From contig JADNRV010000028.1 in NCBI GenBank assembly GCA_015499995.1, positions 124,001 to 188,000 on the forward strand: 64,000 bases of DNA. The letters are read 5' to 3'. A model generated the notes under the pieces. It was given only the letters and a program-made list of their open reading frames with translations, did not search any database and was not told where the DNA came from. Shown here in pieces: positions 1 through 11,188 of the stretch (position 1 is its first letter; every line of letters begins with the position of its first letter). The DNA is from Flammula alnicola. Lineage: Eukaryota > Basidiomycota > Agaricomycetes > Agaricales > Strophariaceae. Made by a program: the position numbers and the translations under genes.

Positions 1-354
1 CTCGCCAAATTGGAATATATGTACGTAATACTTTCACACGATATTATCACTGCAGGGCCCAGGCCAAGTTACTGCCAAGCTACTCGAGTACATAGGCGAT
101 CGAGCCGATACTCTCCCCCAACTTTTGTTTTTGCCAAGATATCTACATACTCGCGAATGTCCTAGCTAAAGCTATCCAGCAAGACTGTGTCAATATTCCC
201 GAGGCCATGGGTATATGCAATGTCATTCGACTACCCTTCGGTAATTTCGCGGTGGAATAGGGGTTACCAGTAACTTGAGTCATCGAGGGTCATGCGTGTC
301 TCTAAAAGTAGCGACAGTTGTGTTACATAATATCATTTTGCCCCCCCATCAACC
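1..354. other. Left edge, no gene seen
   Basis: No reading frame with recognisable content is visible here. It is probably upstream or intergenic sequence of the kinase-like gene that follows. Confidence 0.4.
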
Positions 355-1486
355 ATGTCCGCCTACCGCCTGACCCGGCGAGTGAAATTCCCCACTCACT
401 GGCCTGCCATAGGTGTCAATCCAAAAACTCCTTCTCAACGATTATCTCCGACTCCGTATGCCTTCGAAAATCTCTGCAACTCACATTATTTCATCGCAAC
501 AGAGAGCCTTTATGTCGGCCCACATAAATGGTCGCAGGTTTACTACGGGTCCCTAACCTCTCCATCCTCCCCGTCTGTCAATTACAAAGCCTTAGACAAC
601 ATTGTTCTTAAAGTGTTTTCCTCGTCATCATTCCCTTTCCCTGGTGGCGATCCGCGTTTTAAGGCTTCTCCACCGGGTCTTAATACATCAGCCAATTCAT
701 ACAGATATACAGACGAGCTCATGGCATGGACAGAAGTTCACGCTTATTCCAAATTATTTCTTCTACAGGGTACGGTGATACCTCATTTCGTAGACGCTTT
801 CATGGTTTGTATTCGCCCTTGCAAGGACAGAATGAGTGAAGATTCTAATCACCTCTCTGTTCATTGACAGGTGAGGTCTCCGGAATCCGATCAGGAGAGC
901 ATTGGGATTGCCATGTCGCATATCCAGGGACAGCCCATCGTTGCGTGATGTCGGGAGCTAGGCAGTGAGGTTGACAGCGATATGAGATGGTACCCAATCG
1001 TCAGTAACCTCATTTACCCTTCAACCTTCGTATTTCTATGATAAGTCTGACGAGGCAGCGCCATAGGCTATGCAGTTGTTCCGCAGAGTTCATCAAGTAC
1101 ATCAGCTCGGAATCATTGGCCTGGACATACGCGGCGCCAATATCCTAGTCGTTGGGGATCCCAACGCATCCGAACGCTCAGCATCCTCGAGCTCATACTC
1201 CGTTATGCTGTTCGACTTTGCGTTTTCGCGGCCACGTTCGTTTCCCACCTCGGAAGAACAAAACAGGCACAGAGTTTCGCTTGTTAGTGCGCAGGATGTG
1301 GACAACCTGCAAGATCTTCTCCTCGAAATTTGCGGAGACGAAATTGGAGTCCGACGCGAAGCTAATTACGATTATCTTGGACCTGGGGCTCGTAGGTGGG
1401 CATTTTTGCAGTGGGCTCGACGAGAGTGTCCGCATGAGCCTTGGGTTTGCGATTGGTGGTCTCAATTTAATGGCCTCGAACCATGA
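355..1486 (+). pseudogene. Protein-kinase-like gene, probably degenerate
   Basis: The first part (355 to about 800) reads like a kinase N-lobe: a strand with a candidate ATP-binding lysine (IVLKVF), then a helix with a candidate glutamate (MAWTEVHAY) and a following hydrophobic strand (VIPHFVDAF). The second part (from about 1070) has a catalytic-loop-like motif, GLDIRGANILV. It keeps the Asp and Asn of the kinase loop but lacks the usual His/Arg before the Asp. The motif FDFAFS then stands where DFG is expected. One or two introns must lie between about 800 and 1070. The stretch after the first likely intron, containing MSHIQGQPI, runs into a stop codon near 946. This resembles the many lineage-specific fungal kinase-like proteins. 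The altered HxD and DFG motifs and the internal stop suggest an inactive or broken copy, although a missed intron could rescue the frame. Confidence 0.5.
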
Positions 1487-2709
1487 CTCGGGAGGAAATC
1501 AGCATAGCAGCATTATCTAGCAGGGTTTGATGTTACTTTTACTGTCTCTTAATAGTATTCTTATTTGCTGGTCATGGGTTCTAACCGGCGACGCGACGCG
1601 TCCCTGCCGACTATGGGATTAAAGTTGAGTAGCATGAAACGCTGGATTTACGACGACTTACGCAGGAGGGAGCCGCACACCACCATAATGCAAAGAAATG
1701 TATAAGATGTGAAGAGAAGTGAGGCCCAGTACCGAAACGTACTTTCACGGTCTGCAAGAATAATAATATTGAATTGGGCGTAAAAGCTTTCACCTCTAGG
1801 AATGTATGTGCCCCGTTAGCGTTCATTTTGACTTTTGTGCCAACCATCGCGAAAATAGCTGGCTGGATGGTCCCACCGATACCAAGGGGCCGGATGGAAT
1901 TGGTCATTCCAGGTGTTCGGGCAATCTGTGCGCTTTGGGGGTTTTCGTCTATTCAGAGATGCATGTGCTTTTTAGGCCTTTCTGCTGCTTTGCTGTTTGT
2001 GCGCGGTTTTTTTTTTTCCTGTTTTGATGTCGTCGCTTTCACGTCAGGATCCTATGGCGGCCGGATGGAATAGCGCATGTCCATCACGTGACCGTCGTAG
2101 ACAGATTCACGTAGCAATGTACGTGTAGACACCGCTTGGTACGAGCAATCCACCACCATCTCTTGAGCCAGCAGCCTGCTCGGGACGCCATAGGCCTCTC
2201 CAGCGGCCAATACTTCGAGAAATAAGGGCCTCCACTAGCATCCGTTATGAACTTTGAGCGTCCTGCAGGGACGTCTAAGACGGAGACAACCTCTTTCCGG
2301 AGAGACTTTCCAAAGACTTTCGGCTTTGGGAAAGTCTGTAGAAAGCCGGAAATGGACCAGGAATAATGGACCAGGAGCACATCCACAGCAGAAGAGTTTC
2401 ACAAGGCATTTTCGATGACGCAAATGGCCTGAAGTATTGTGAGTTGTCTGTAGCTTTTTTTCGATGTCAAGTTGATTACGATATCTCTACTTATTACAGA
2501 GTGCCCCCAAGTCGCCGAACAATATATCGTTTCATTGCGCGGAAGAGGTTTCCGCGACTCAGCCTTGAGCGCTGAGCGCTGAGCGGCTGTAAGTACATAC
2601 CGTATTGAATATTCCCCAGGGTTCCCCCATGCATGGGACTCCGGGGTAGTTGACTTAACGAAATGTTCGGGGGGAAAAGCCCCTTGATGGGAGCCATTCA
2701 GCTGCCTGA
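1487..2709. other. Gene-poor stretch
   Basis: Only short unrelated open frames occur on both strands, none with a recognisable domain. A small tandem of GAGCGCT units lies near 2567-2585. I see no supportable gene. Confidence 0.4.
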
Positions 2710-4685
2710 GTGGTCTGACGTTAGCCCATCACTTGAAAAGTTAGCGCTGCGAAAATCAACGTAAAATGATCAGATGTTTGTAGTCACTCAGTGAACTTTG
2801 AAGGGCGAGTATGCTATGCCGACGAGGTTCCCGAATCCCAATGGAGCGCAGCCATTTAATGGAGAACTCGGTATGTGTTGACATTCCATGTACCTTATTC
2901 CTGTGCTTCCTGACGTTGAAGTAACTGTTAGATTGGAGACAATACAGTCGAACCCTGAAAAGTCACCAGTCGCCAAATATTAATGGATTATGTCAACTGC
3001 CTGTGAGCTCACTGGTATGCATATAAGAAGCCGGGTTTGCCCTGTAAACTGATATTCTTCCGTGGCTGGCAAGCAGTGGTTGAATACTGGGGCCTTGCTG
3101 GACTGCTGGCCATGATTCTGCCTCGTCAAAACTATCTCGCATGGAAAAGTACGTCTACTGTCTGTCTTCTCCGCCATTTTCTTTTCATTCAAACCTACCA
3201 TTGTTTCTAATAGTATGCGTCACGCTGCTTCATTTTGTCTCAATCACCTTTACGCTCGTCCGAGTTGGATACCGATGGCGGACCAGACGTCTATGGTGGG
3301 ATGACCGTATCGTAATCATACCCATGGCTGTAGACTGCATATACATCGTCACAATGTGGTTTAAGCTCAGGAAAGATGGTACGTAGCCATGTTTCGAAGT
3401 TGTATAACTTCTTGGTGACGCGATGCTTGTTAAGGACTCTCCTGGGTTGAGCCAGACTCCCATACTTTTGTATACTCCGAATGGTTCAGCTCCTTTTTAA
3501 GTTCCACAATCATGTGGTGCGCGAGTTATTTCACCCGTCTTCTGCATCGCTGCTGACATTGTTTGCACGACGTAGGGCGTCCAAAATATGCCTTGCACTA
3601 TCCGTTGCAAGGATCTTTCTTCCTGGTCATCCTTTTAGAAGATGGTCCTTCTACTTCACTGGCATCCTCTTCCTTTTCTATCTCGGAATCACGTTCACCC
3701 TCACTTTCGCCTGTGAAGGATCGCCATGGTGGCAGCTCAATTACAAAAGGTGCACAACGGAAGCTCATTCCTTAAACGCCGGTGCACTCATCGGCGCCGT
3801 AATTCGTACGTGGCCATCTGTCTCTGTAATACTTCACGAATTTATTTGGCCATCTTTCGGCATAGTGGACATTCTCACAGATGCCGTACTTGTTATAAGT
3901 CCGGTCATCATGCTTTGGCGAATCAAGCTCCCACCAAAGCAGCGTATCCTTATTCTGGTCCTGTTCTCGAGCAGTATTTTGACAATTATCGGCTCTGTCA
4001 CATATGCTATATTGTGGTTTACAGTCGCTGGTCATTTAGGACCTGACTCACCTTGGGTTTTCACGATGACGGCCTACATCCAGGTAAGCAAAGAATGAAT
4101 TACATTTCCAATCAGTTGATCAGCTCATTTATATTGTGTCTAGGCCGCTTTCGCCTTGCTCGTTTCGAACATACTTGTCATCACGATGCTGATATACCAT
4201 AAACTACGTAGAGTCGGCGATAACGATGATTCGCCAAGAGCTGCGCGACGCGAGGCGGAGGATGCTGAGAAACCAACTACTCATGACCAACCCGGAAATA
4301 GGATCCAGGCAAGCAATCTTACCAGCACGGACTCGGAGGCGCCCTCGTACACGGTGATTACCCAGCTGTCTGAGGACGCTTCCAACCTGGATCCTCGGAA
4401 CAGTCTCAAAGTTCTGATAACCAAACTTCGGGATCTTCAAGCGACCCGTACTTGACTTCAGGAGAGAGAGGCACATCTGCTTCGTACTCGGGTCAGCCCC
4501 AAATGCTTCAGTCGGGCACCGCTTCTTCTTTTGCATACTTGTCATCACTCCCTCGCGCCTTATAAATTGCTCTACGCAAAGATATCGATGTGTACTATAT
4601 CATAGGTCTGCTCTTTTTATTCAGTAGTCATCGTTTACTTGGCAAGTCAGTTTAACCAACTATCCCATAGACGTATCATATTAGC
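2710..4685 (+). repeat. Segmental duplication block, copy A
   Basis: This block is highly similar to 6430-8445 in the same orientation, and to about 18000-20115 in inverse orientation. It covers some 400 bp of upstream sequence, the whole rhodopsin-like gene with its intron positions, and about 120 bp after the stop. Beyond the shared 3' flank, copy A jumps straight into a fragment of the orphan gene found intact at 9035-10819. Copies B and C instead keep about 600 bp in between. Confidence 0.85.
3112..4455 (+). CDS. Fungal rhodopsin-domain integral membrane protein, copy A (frameshifted tail)
   Basis: Exons are inferred at 3112-3148, 3214-3378, 3435-3516, 3576-3805, 3866-4083 and 4144-4455. 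They join in frame to about 347 residues. Family hallmarks are a short N-terminus, a first helix (LLHFVSITFTLVRVGYR) followed by the basic/WWDD motif RRLWWDDR, several further hydrophobic helices, the motif ALSVARIFLPG, a Cys-containing PWWQLNYKRC loop and a hydrophilic Ser/Thr-rich tail. This is the multi-pass fungal rhodopsin-type domain found in many uncharacterised fungal membrane proteins; ligand and role are unknown. Relative to copies B and C, one C is missing near 4387. The last ~24 residues are therefore out of the ancestral frame and end at 4455, while the ancestral stop is still present at 4563-4565. The transmembrane core is intact, so it may still be functional. Confidence 0.75.
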
Positions 4686-4724
4686 ATCTAGCCCAAAAAA
4701 GCAAAAAGAGAGATAGGAATGGAT

Positions 4725-5012
4725 AATCACAGCTGCGCAAACGTCTGCATCTGACTCAACGCCCTCTTCATCGCCTTGCGCCTGTCCTGGCCCGGGTGCG
4801 ATCTCCTTGCGCCCATTCCAACCGTGACGGCGGTGTGTCCGACCGCTCCTGCAGGACAACGACAGGCCGCGGATGCGACGACGACTGCGGATGACTCAAT
4901 GGTGCTCGCCGCCTCGCGGTGCTACTCGGGGTTATACGTGTGCAGCGGCGCCGGGTATTGTTTCGTTGGGGGGACCAACGTCGTCTGCGAGTGGCCGCCT
5001 TGCGACGACGGT
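4725..5012 (-). pseudogene. Truncated 3' fragment of the orphan gene at 9035-10819
   Basis: On the minus strand this matches the last ~90 codons of the orphan gene, including the region coding for the terminal RTQTFAQL-like end and the IAPGP segment. It has several small indels that break the frame, and it lacks the segment just before the terminal basic stretch. It ends abruptly near 5012. It follows rhodopsin-like copy A exactly as the complete gene follows copy B, so it looks like the broken edge of a block duplication. Confidence 0.75.
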
Positions 5013-5231
5013 TAATACGCTATACATATCAAGTATCACTTTCTTCCTCTTATGTCAATGTTTTCATTTGAGATATTTGTGTTATACGGTACATTTCGCA
5101 TTTTTTGCTGTAGTTGCCTTCAATTACTATGTTACTCAACAATAGACTCCAATTTTCCTCTTGACGTTCTCCCTGCCAATCATCAAGCCATTGCTGCGAT
5201 ATGCAGATGTCCGATCCCTGATACCTTGAAA

Positions 5232-5480
5232 TCAGCTTTTGCCTGCGTGGTGACAGTGTCGGTCAACGACACTTCCCTCTCCATCGTGATCACAGGCTGC
5301 TCGATCTCCACCTCGCGGGTTTCATGGAATGGGCTGTGGAGACCAGTGGGGTACAACCAGAAATTCAGACTGACGATGGTCTTGCCCGTGGTAGCGTCGA
5401 CTCCGTGCCCTGTTTGTGGATGTAGGTCTCGAGGGCGGCGAAGTCTTCGGCACTGAGATCTCGTCGAGGCCGCCGAGTCT
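5232..5480 (-). pseudogene. Decayed fragment of an unidentified repeated gene family (fragment 1)
   Basis: Minus-strand translation in two frames gives pieces matching the fragment at 26881-27165: RRDLSAEDFAALETYI in one frame, then SLNFWLYPTGLHSPFHETRE and IEQPVITMEREVSLTD in another. At least one frameshift separates them, and stops follow the downstream part that resembles the YRGNGLMIR segment of other copies. I do not recognise the protein family. It is one of four such remnants in the window, none complete. Confidence 0.65.
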
Positions 5481-6425
5481 CAATCGAGTTGGGAAATAAT
5501 ACTTGTCATCAATTTTTACTAATCTACACAGAGCCGTAGATATTTGTCCCCAAGTAGACTGGGTTCGAGTCTACCTCCCAGCCAAAATGCTTGTAAAGCC
5601 GTGAGAAAATCAAATTTATATAATCGACCTCTGTTCCTACGATCGATTCCAATCGAACGCCATCGACAATCGTTTCATCTCCCCACCATCTCCCACAATC
5701 GCTTTCCTTCTTTCTCAAACAATATTTAAAAGACATATTGTAGCCCGATTTTAATTAAAGGTGGGGCAACATCCCAGGTACACTCTATAATCGTCATCCA
5801 TGAAATAGGATATCTAGGCTACATTGGTGAGGCTTTGCGCAATTCGCAGACGCCACATCCGTTGCTGGCAGGCGACACTTTCTGCCCCTCGTATATGGTA
5901 CTTATAGACAACTCGTGCGTAAGCAATCAGTTCAATTCCTTTCAAAACACCCTACGACCAAGAAGATTATTAATAAAACTGCGCATGGAAGAGTACTAGA
6001 TAGCTATAGATATTGTAAAAGATGAATTATGTAAGGCTGAGATTTCTGGAAAAGAAGAGAGTCGGGGCGCCGTTAGCATTAAGTAATTGGCGCTGGCGCT
6101 GAATATTGAATGGCGGTGGGTTATCCATTCCATCAGTTGTGGATATCGATAATACTGTTCTGTACTTTTTATCTCTAGCCCCAACTATCCAACAACTCGG
6201 TGGGTGGGGATTTGCATACCATAAGTTTCCTTTAGCAGCAACACCCATACATTTTAGGTACAGTACATTTTAGGCCTATGTAGTATTGTATATTTATGGT
6301 CAAATAAATGTTGCATCGTGTTCCGACGCCCTGATGCGCCCACAACCCAGCACGAGCAAAGAAAAGGTGAAAAACATATTTTCACTTGACTTAACAATAT
6401 GCAAGACTGTAAGAGGGGTTCGACT
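5481..6425. other. Gene-free stretch between the duplication blocks
   Basis: AT-rich intergenic sequence. Short open frames on both strands have no recognisable domain, and I see no supportable gene. Confidence 0.4.
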
Positions 6426-6429
6426 GTAA

Positions 6430-8445
6430 GTAGAGTCGCCATGGAACTTGCGATCAAGTGCTCTGACGTAGTACCCCATCAATTGAAAAGTTAGCGCTGC
6501 GAAAATCAATGTGAAATGATCCAGATGTTTGTAGTCATTCAGTGAGGGGCGAGTATTCGGTACGTGTTGGCATTCCATTTACCTTTTTCCTTTGCTTCCT
6601 GACATCGAACTAACTATGTTAGATTAGGCACAATACAGTCGAACCCTGAAAGTCACCAGGATTGACGCGGGCAACGCATTCTCAATCCCAACTTACATAT
6701 GGATTCTGTCAACTGCCGTGAGCTCACTGGTATACATATAAGGTTCGCCCTGCAAACTGATATTTTTCCCTCTCTAAGTTCCGTCCTTCTAAGGTAGCCG
6801 GCAAGCAGTGGTTGAATACTGAGGCCTTGGTGGACCGCTGGCCATGATTCTGCCTCGTCAAAACTATCTCGCATGGAAAAGTACGCCCACTGTCTGTCAT
6901 CTCCGGCATTTTCTTTTCGTTCAAACTTTCTATTATTTCCGATAGTAAGCGTCACGCTCCTTCATTTTGTTTCGATTACCTTTACTCTCGTGCGAGTTGG
7001 ATACCGATGGCGGACCAGACGTCTATGGTGGGATGACCGTATTGTGATGATACCCATGGTTGCAGACTGCATATATATCGTCACAATGTGGTTCAAGCTC
7101 AGGAAAGATAGTAAGTCACCATGTTTCCAATTTGTATAACTTCTCGGTGATGAAGTGTGTTTTTTTTTCTTTCAAGAAATTTCCTGGGTCCCCTCAGACG
7201 ACCATACATTCCTGTATTCCGAATGGCTCAGCTCTTTTTTATGTTTCACAATTCAGTGGTACGCAAATTATTTTTCTCCGTCTTCTGCATCGTCGCTGAC
7301 ATTGTTTACGTCGCATAGGGGGTCCAGAATATGTCTTGCGCTGTCCGTTGCAAGGATCTTTCTTCCCGGTCATCCATTCAGAATATGGTCCTTCTGCTTC
7401 ATTGGCATCCTCATCCTTTGCTATCTCACAAGCACGTTCATCCTCACTTTCGGCTGCAAAGGATGGCCATGGTGGCAGCTCGATTACACAAGATGCACAA
7501 CGCCGCCTCATTCATCAAACGTTGGTGCACTCGTCGGTACCTTAATTCGTATGTAGCCATACCTCCTCTGCGATGCTTCACGAATTTATTTGGCTATCTC
7601 TCGACATAGTGGACGTTATCGCGGATGCCGTGCTCGTAGTAGGCCCGGTCATCATGCTTTGGAAAGTCAAGCTCCCACCAAACCAGCGTATCCTTATCCT
7701 GGTCCTGTTCTCGAGCAGTATTTTGACAATTCTCGGCTCTGTCATATACACTATATTGTGGTATACAGTCGCTCGTCGTTTAGGACCTGATTCTCCTTTG
7801 ATTTTCACGATGACGGGCTACATCCAGGTAAGCAAAGAATGAATTACATTTCTAATCGGTGTTCTATTGATCAGCTCATCTACACTGTGTCTAGTCCGCT
7901 TTCGCCTTGCTCGTTTCGAACATACTTGTCGTCACGATGTTGATATACCATAAACTACGCAGAGTCGCCGACAAAGATGATTCGCCAAGAGCTGCACGAC
8001 GCGAGGCGGAGGATGCTGAGAAACCAACTACTCATGACCAACCCGGAAATAGGATCGAGGCAAACAATTTTACCAGCACGGACTCGGAGGCGCCCTCGTA
8101 CACGGTGATTACCCAGCTGTCTGAGGACGCTTCCAACCCTGGATCCTCGGAACACCCTCAAAGTTCTGATAATCAAATTTCGGGATCTTCAAGCAACCCG
8201 CACTGGACTTCAGGAGAGAGAAGCGCATCTGCTTCGTACTCGGGTCAGCCCCAAATGCTTCAGTCGGGCACCGCTTCTTCTTTTGCATACTTGTCATCAC
8301 TCCCTCGAGCCTTATAAATTGCTCTACGCAAAGATATTGACGTGTACCATATCGTACATAGGTCCGCTCTTTTTATTCAGTAGTTATCGTTTACTTGGAA
8401 AGTCAGTTTAACCAACTGTCCCATAGACATATCATATTAGCAGCA
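6430..8445 (+). repeat. Segmental duplication block, copy B
   Basis: Direct copy of 2710-4685 and inverse copy of about 18000-20115. The shared 5' flank is recognisable from the AAAAGTTAGCGCTGCGAAAA stretch at about 6486 (2738 in copy A). The shared 3' flank continues past the gene stop through the CAGTTTAACCAACT segment near 8404. Copies B and C share still more sequence downstream, up to the orphan gene. Confidence 0.85.
6844..8317 (+). CDS. Fungal rhodopsin-domain integral membrane protein, copy B
   Basis: Same six-exon layout as copy A, starting MILPRQNYLAWK and splicing after the first 37 nt. The RRLWWDDR motif after helix 1, SRICLALSVARIFLPG, PWWQLDYTRC and the helix SAFALLVSNILVVTMLIYHKL are all present, with a complete hydrophilic tail ending SSLPRAL. 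All inferred exon joins keep frame, so the gene looks intact at roughly 380 residues. The tail is rich in Ser, Asp and Glu and would face the cytosol if the seven-helix topology holds. The family sits in the plasma or internal membranes; substrate or signal is unknown. Confidence 0.8.
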
Positions 8446-9034
8446 CAGGAGACACCAGTCGCACACCAATTTACAATTATTATTACTATTTCCTATTCCC
8501 AACCTCAGCAAGTCTATGAATCCCCACCACCCACCACAACCAAGTACAAGTACAACAATCTGCAGTACGTACAAAACCCCTCCATCGTACAAGTTCTATC
8601 TCCCATAAGTACTAGTAAACTTCCAATTCCGAATCCAAGGCCGATCCCAAGTCCCAAGCCGTCCAATCCCAAGCAACCAACCAAGCGGCGCAATCCCCAA
8701 GAGCTCCCAGCAACCACACACATCGCACGGAGGGAGGGGGGGGGGCAATCCTACACTATCCTACAAGCACATCTCAGCATCAGCATTACAGAACAACAAT
8801 GGCGGAGAAGTAGAGTAACAAGCACGTCCATCTCGTGTCTTATAGCATGTAATGTCCGTCAGACCCGTATGCATATACAATCGCACGAGATCCAGATCAA
8901 AAAGCACCAGTGACAGATAGCCGCCTCGTGTCTTCTCTTATAGCATGTCATGTCCGTCAGACCATATGCATAAGGTATTCCACCGCATGAGACCCAGATC
9001 ACCCAAAAAAGCAGAAAGAGAGAGGAAAGGATAA
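8446..9034. other. Intergenic/3' UTR sequence shared with 17330-17990
   Basis: No gene seen. This sequence, low in G on the plus strand and ending with the 3' flank of the minus-strand orphan gene, recurs in inverse orientation at about 17330-17990 beside rhodopsin copy C. It is absent beside copy A. Confidence 0.6.
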
Positions 9035-10819
9035 TCACAGCTGCGCAAACGTCTGCGTCCGACTCAACGCCCTCTTCATCGCCTTCCTCTCCCTCGGATG
9101 CACCAACTTGGCGCCCTTGCCTGGACTCCACCCTTGCCCCTGCGATGGCCCGGGCGCGATCTCCCTGCCCCCCTCATCCAACGGCGGCGTGTCCGACCGC
9201 TCCGGCAGGACAACCACAGGCCGCGGCTGCGACGACGACTGCGACGACGACTCGATGATGCTCGCCGCCTCGGGGTAGTACTCGGGGTTATATGTGTGCA
9301 GCGGTGCCGGGTATTGTTTCGTCGGGGGCACCAACGTCGTCTGCGAGGAGGGAGGACCGCCTTGTGACGACGGCTCAGGCGTGAGCCGACGTTTCTTCAG
9401 GTCGCTCCCACCCTCCGCTGATAGACTGCCATCCCCATCATCGGTGGTATTCATCGCATCCTCCTCGCCCTCAGCCACATCCCCCAGCCGCCTCTTATTC
9501 CTGCCCGGAGAAGTGGGGCCATGAGCGAAAGCAAACAAATCCCTCGTAATCCTCTCCGACCGCTCCCTCTCCTCCCTCTCCCTTCTCTCAATCTCCTCCA
9601 TCTGCGCTGCAACTACCGCCGCCTGCGCCGCCTCAACCCTCCTCCGCGCCTCCGCGCTCTCACTCGCCGCCCGCATCCTGTCCAGCTGCATAAACATCCC
9701 CCTTCTCGCGTTGGCTATATCCTTCCGCTCCGCCAGGCTCGGTATCGACGTCCAGCGGAAGGGCCGCCAGGGGTAGTGCGGGCGCGCATCGTGCCTGCGC
9801 AGGTCCTCGAGGTCCATCAGGTGCGCGCGCGCGTCGACTTCCTCTTGGGTTAGCCATTTGATGTCGAGCAGCCGCCGCAGGGTTTTGCCTGACACGGGAT
9901 ATATGCGCTCGGGCTGTGTCCAGCGGTACTCGACCTCCGCGAAACCTTTGTATTGGTCGAACATCTCGGTGGCAGGTGTGAAGGGTGCGTGTGTGGAGGA
10001 TGCAGGAAGTTGGATGGGAGTTTCGGTGGTGGTGGCGGTGGCCATTGAGGGGGAGGGAGCAGGTGGAGCCGAAAAGGCAAAGTCGCGTATTTTGATGCCC
10101 CTAGCTTGGATATCAGCAATGATATCTTGCGATTCGGGGTCGTCGACCTCTGTCGCTGCAGGCGACGGCGCACGCGGGCGCTGAGAAACACCTTCACTAT
10201 CTTCTTCGGCCTCCACCGCCTCCTCGTCTTCTTTCCCCCCTTCTGCTCCGCCTCCTTCTATTACGTTTGCTTTAGGTAGGGTTAAGGTCTGTATAACGAA
10301 ATTAGGGTTATCCCGTACGAAGATCAATCGATCCATGCTTACATCGTGTCTAGAAACCTGGACAAGGTCTTCCTCGGGTATTATGATAGAGTATTCGCTG
10401 CGCGCACGGGGAACAGGCTCCGGCGCGCCCATCTCCACATCTTCGTCATCCCGCGGAGGCAACGGCTCGGACTGCGCCCGACTGCCCCTGTTAAAGGTAG
10501 GGAAAGAGATGGTCAATGTGCCGGGGACATTGGTGGTAAAGGCGGCGTTGAACCCGAAGAGGCCTCGGACTTTGAAGGTGCGCATGTCGATTGGTGTGGT
10601 ATAGCTGGGGTTGTGTATAGGGGGGTTTATCGCCAATGAAGATGAAGATGACGCTGGAAAGGTAAAGCTAGCAGAACCAGAACTACAAGTGGGGTCGTCA
10701 AGAAGAGAAGAATAGGGCCTTTTATAGCTGGTCGAACTAGTTGCTATTGTGTTGGTTGAAGGGCCACTGGGCCATTGAGTGGCACGATCTGGATCGACAT
10801 GGCCCCCTGCGCTTTTCAT
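9035..10819 (-). CDS. Orphan basidiomycete protein, intact copy
   Basis: A continuous frame of about 594 codons with no clear intron. The first ATG lies at 10819; the open frame continues upstream to 10909, but an internal start at MKSAGG is more natural. I do not recognise the family. Visible features are a Ser/Thr-rich N-terminus, a motif FKVRGLFGFNAAF near residue 80, a short acidic segment near residue 210-225, a conserved-looking block with YRWTQPERIYPVSGKTLRRL and PHYPWRPFRWTSIPSLAERK, an Ala/Glu/Arg-rich predicted coiled coil (EARRRVEAAQAAVVAAQMEE onward), basic clusters RNKRRL and KKRRL that could be nuclear signals, and a Pro/Ser-rich tail. The basic clusters and coiled coil hint at a nuclear or scaffold protein, but function is unknown. 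Its 3' end was duplicated twice with the rhodopsin-like blocks. Confidence 0.7.
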   Translation of the reverse strand: MKSAGGHVDPDRATQWPSGPSTNTIATSSTSYKRPYSSLLDDPTCSSGSASFTFPASSSSSLAINPPIHNPSYTTPIDMRTFKVRGLFGFNAAFTTNVPGTLTISFPTFNRGSRAQSEPLPPRDDEDVEMGAPEPVPRARSEYSIIIPEEDLVQVSRHDVSMDRLIFVRDNPNFVIQTLTLPKANVIEGGGAEGGKEDEEAVEAEEDSEGVSQRPRAPSPAATEVDDPESQDIIADIQARGIKIRDFAFSAPPAPSPSMATATTTETPIQLPASSTHAPFTPATEMFDQYKGFAEVEYRWTQPERIYPVSGKTLRRLLDIKWLTQEEVDARAHLMDLEDLRRHDARPHYPWRPFRWTSIPSLAERKDIANARRGMFMQLDRMRAASESAEARRRVEAAQAAVVAAQMEEIERREREERERSERITRDLFAFAHGPTSPGRNKRRLGDVAEGEEDAMNTTDDGDGSLSAEGGSDLKKRRLTPEPSSQGGPPSSQTTLVPPTKQYPAPLHTYNPEYYPEAASIIESSSQSSSQPRPVVVLPERSDTPPLDEGGREIAPGPSQGQGWSPGKGAKLVHPRERKAMKRALSRTQTFAQL

Positions 10820-11188
10820 TGTTACTGTCTCGCTTGGTACGAAGAGGATATGGGCCAAGCGTGCGTGCGTGCGTGCGTCGGAAAGGGAAGGAGCAAAGCG
10901 GCAACCCAACCCTTGCTTTATAACTAAGCTGGGAACTGTGGGAAAATTCGCCTAATCCAGCCGAGGAAATTTGTTGATGACTCGGCGCGCCCCACCGGCA
11001 AGCCGCGCTTAGCCACATCCGGTAACTCTCCGCCAGAACGCGGTCACGGGGCATCAACACACGTCCCGCACGGCACAATGCACGTCTCTCGAGTCTCGTT
11101 GCTGTGCACCATGGCCGGTGCTGATAGTACATACATCCATTGCATTTTGTCCATTGTTCACATCCCCGTATGTAATCCACGACCAGTC

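Noticed and set aside
5555..5590. GGGTTCGAGTCTACC resembling a tRNA T-arm
   Set aside because: No paired T-stem, A box or acceptor stem at the right distances; not a tRNA.
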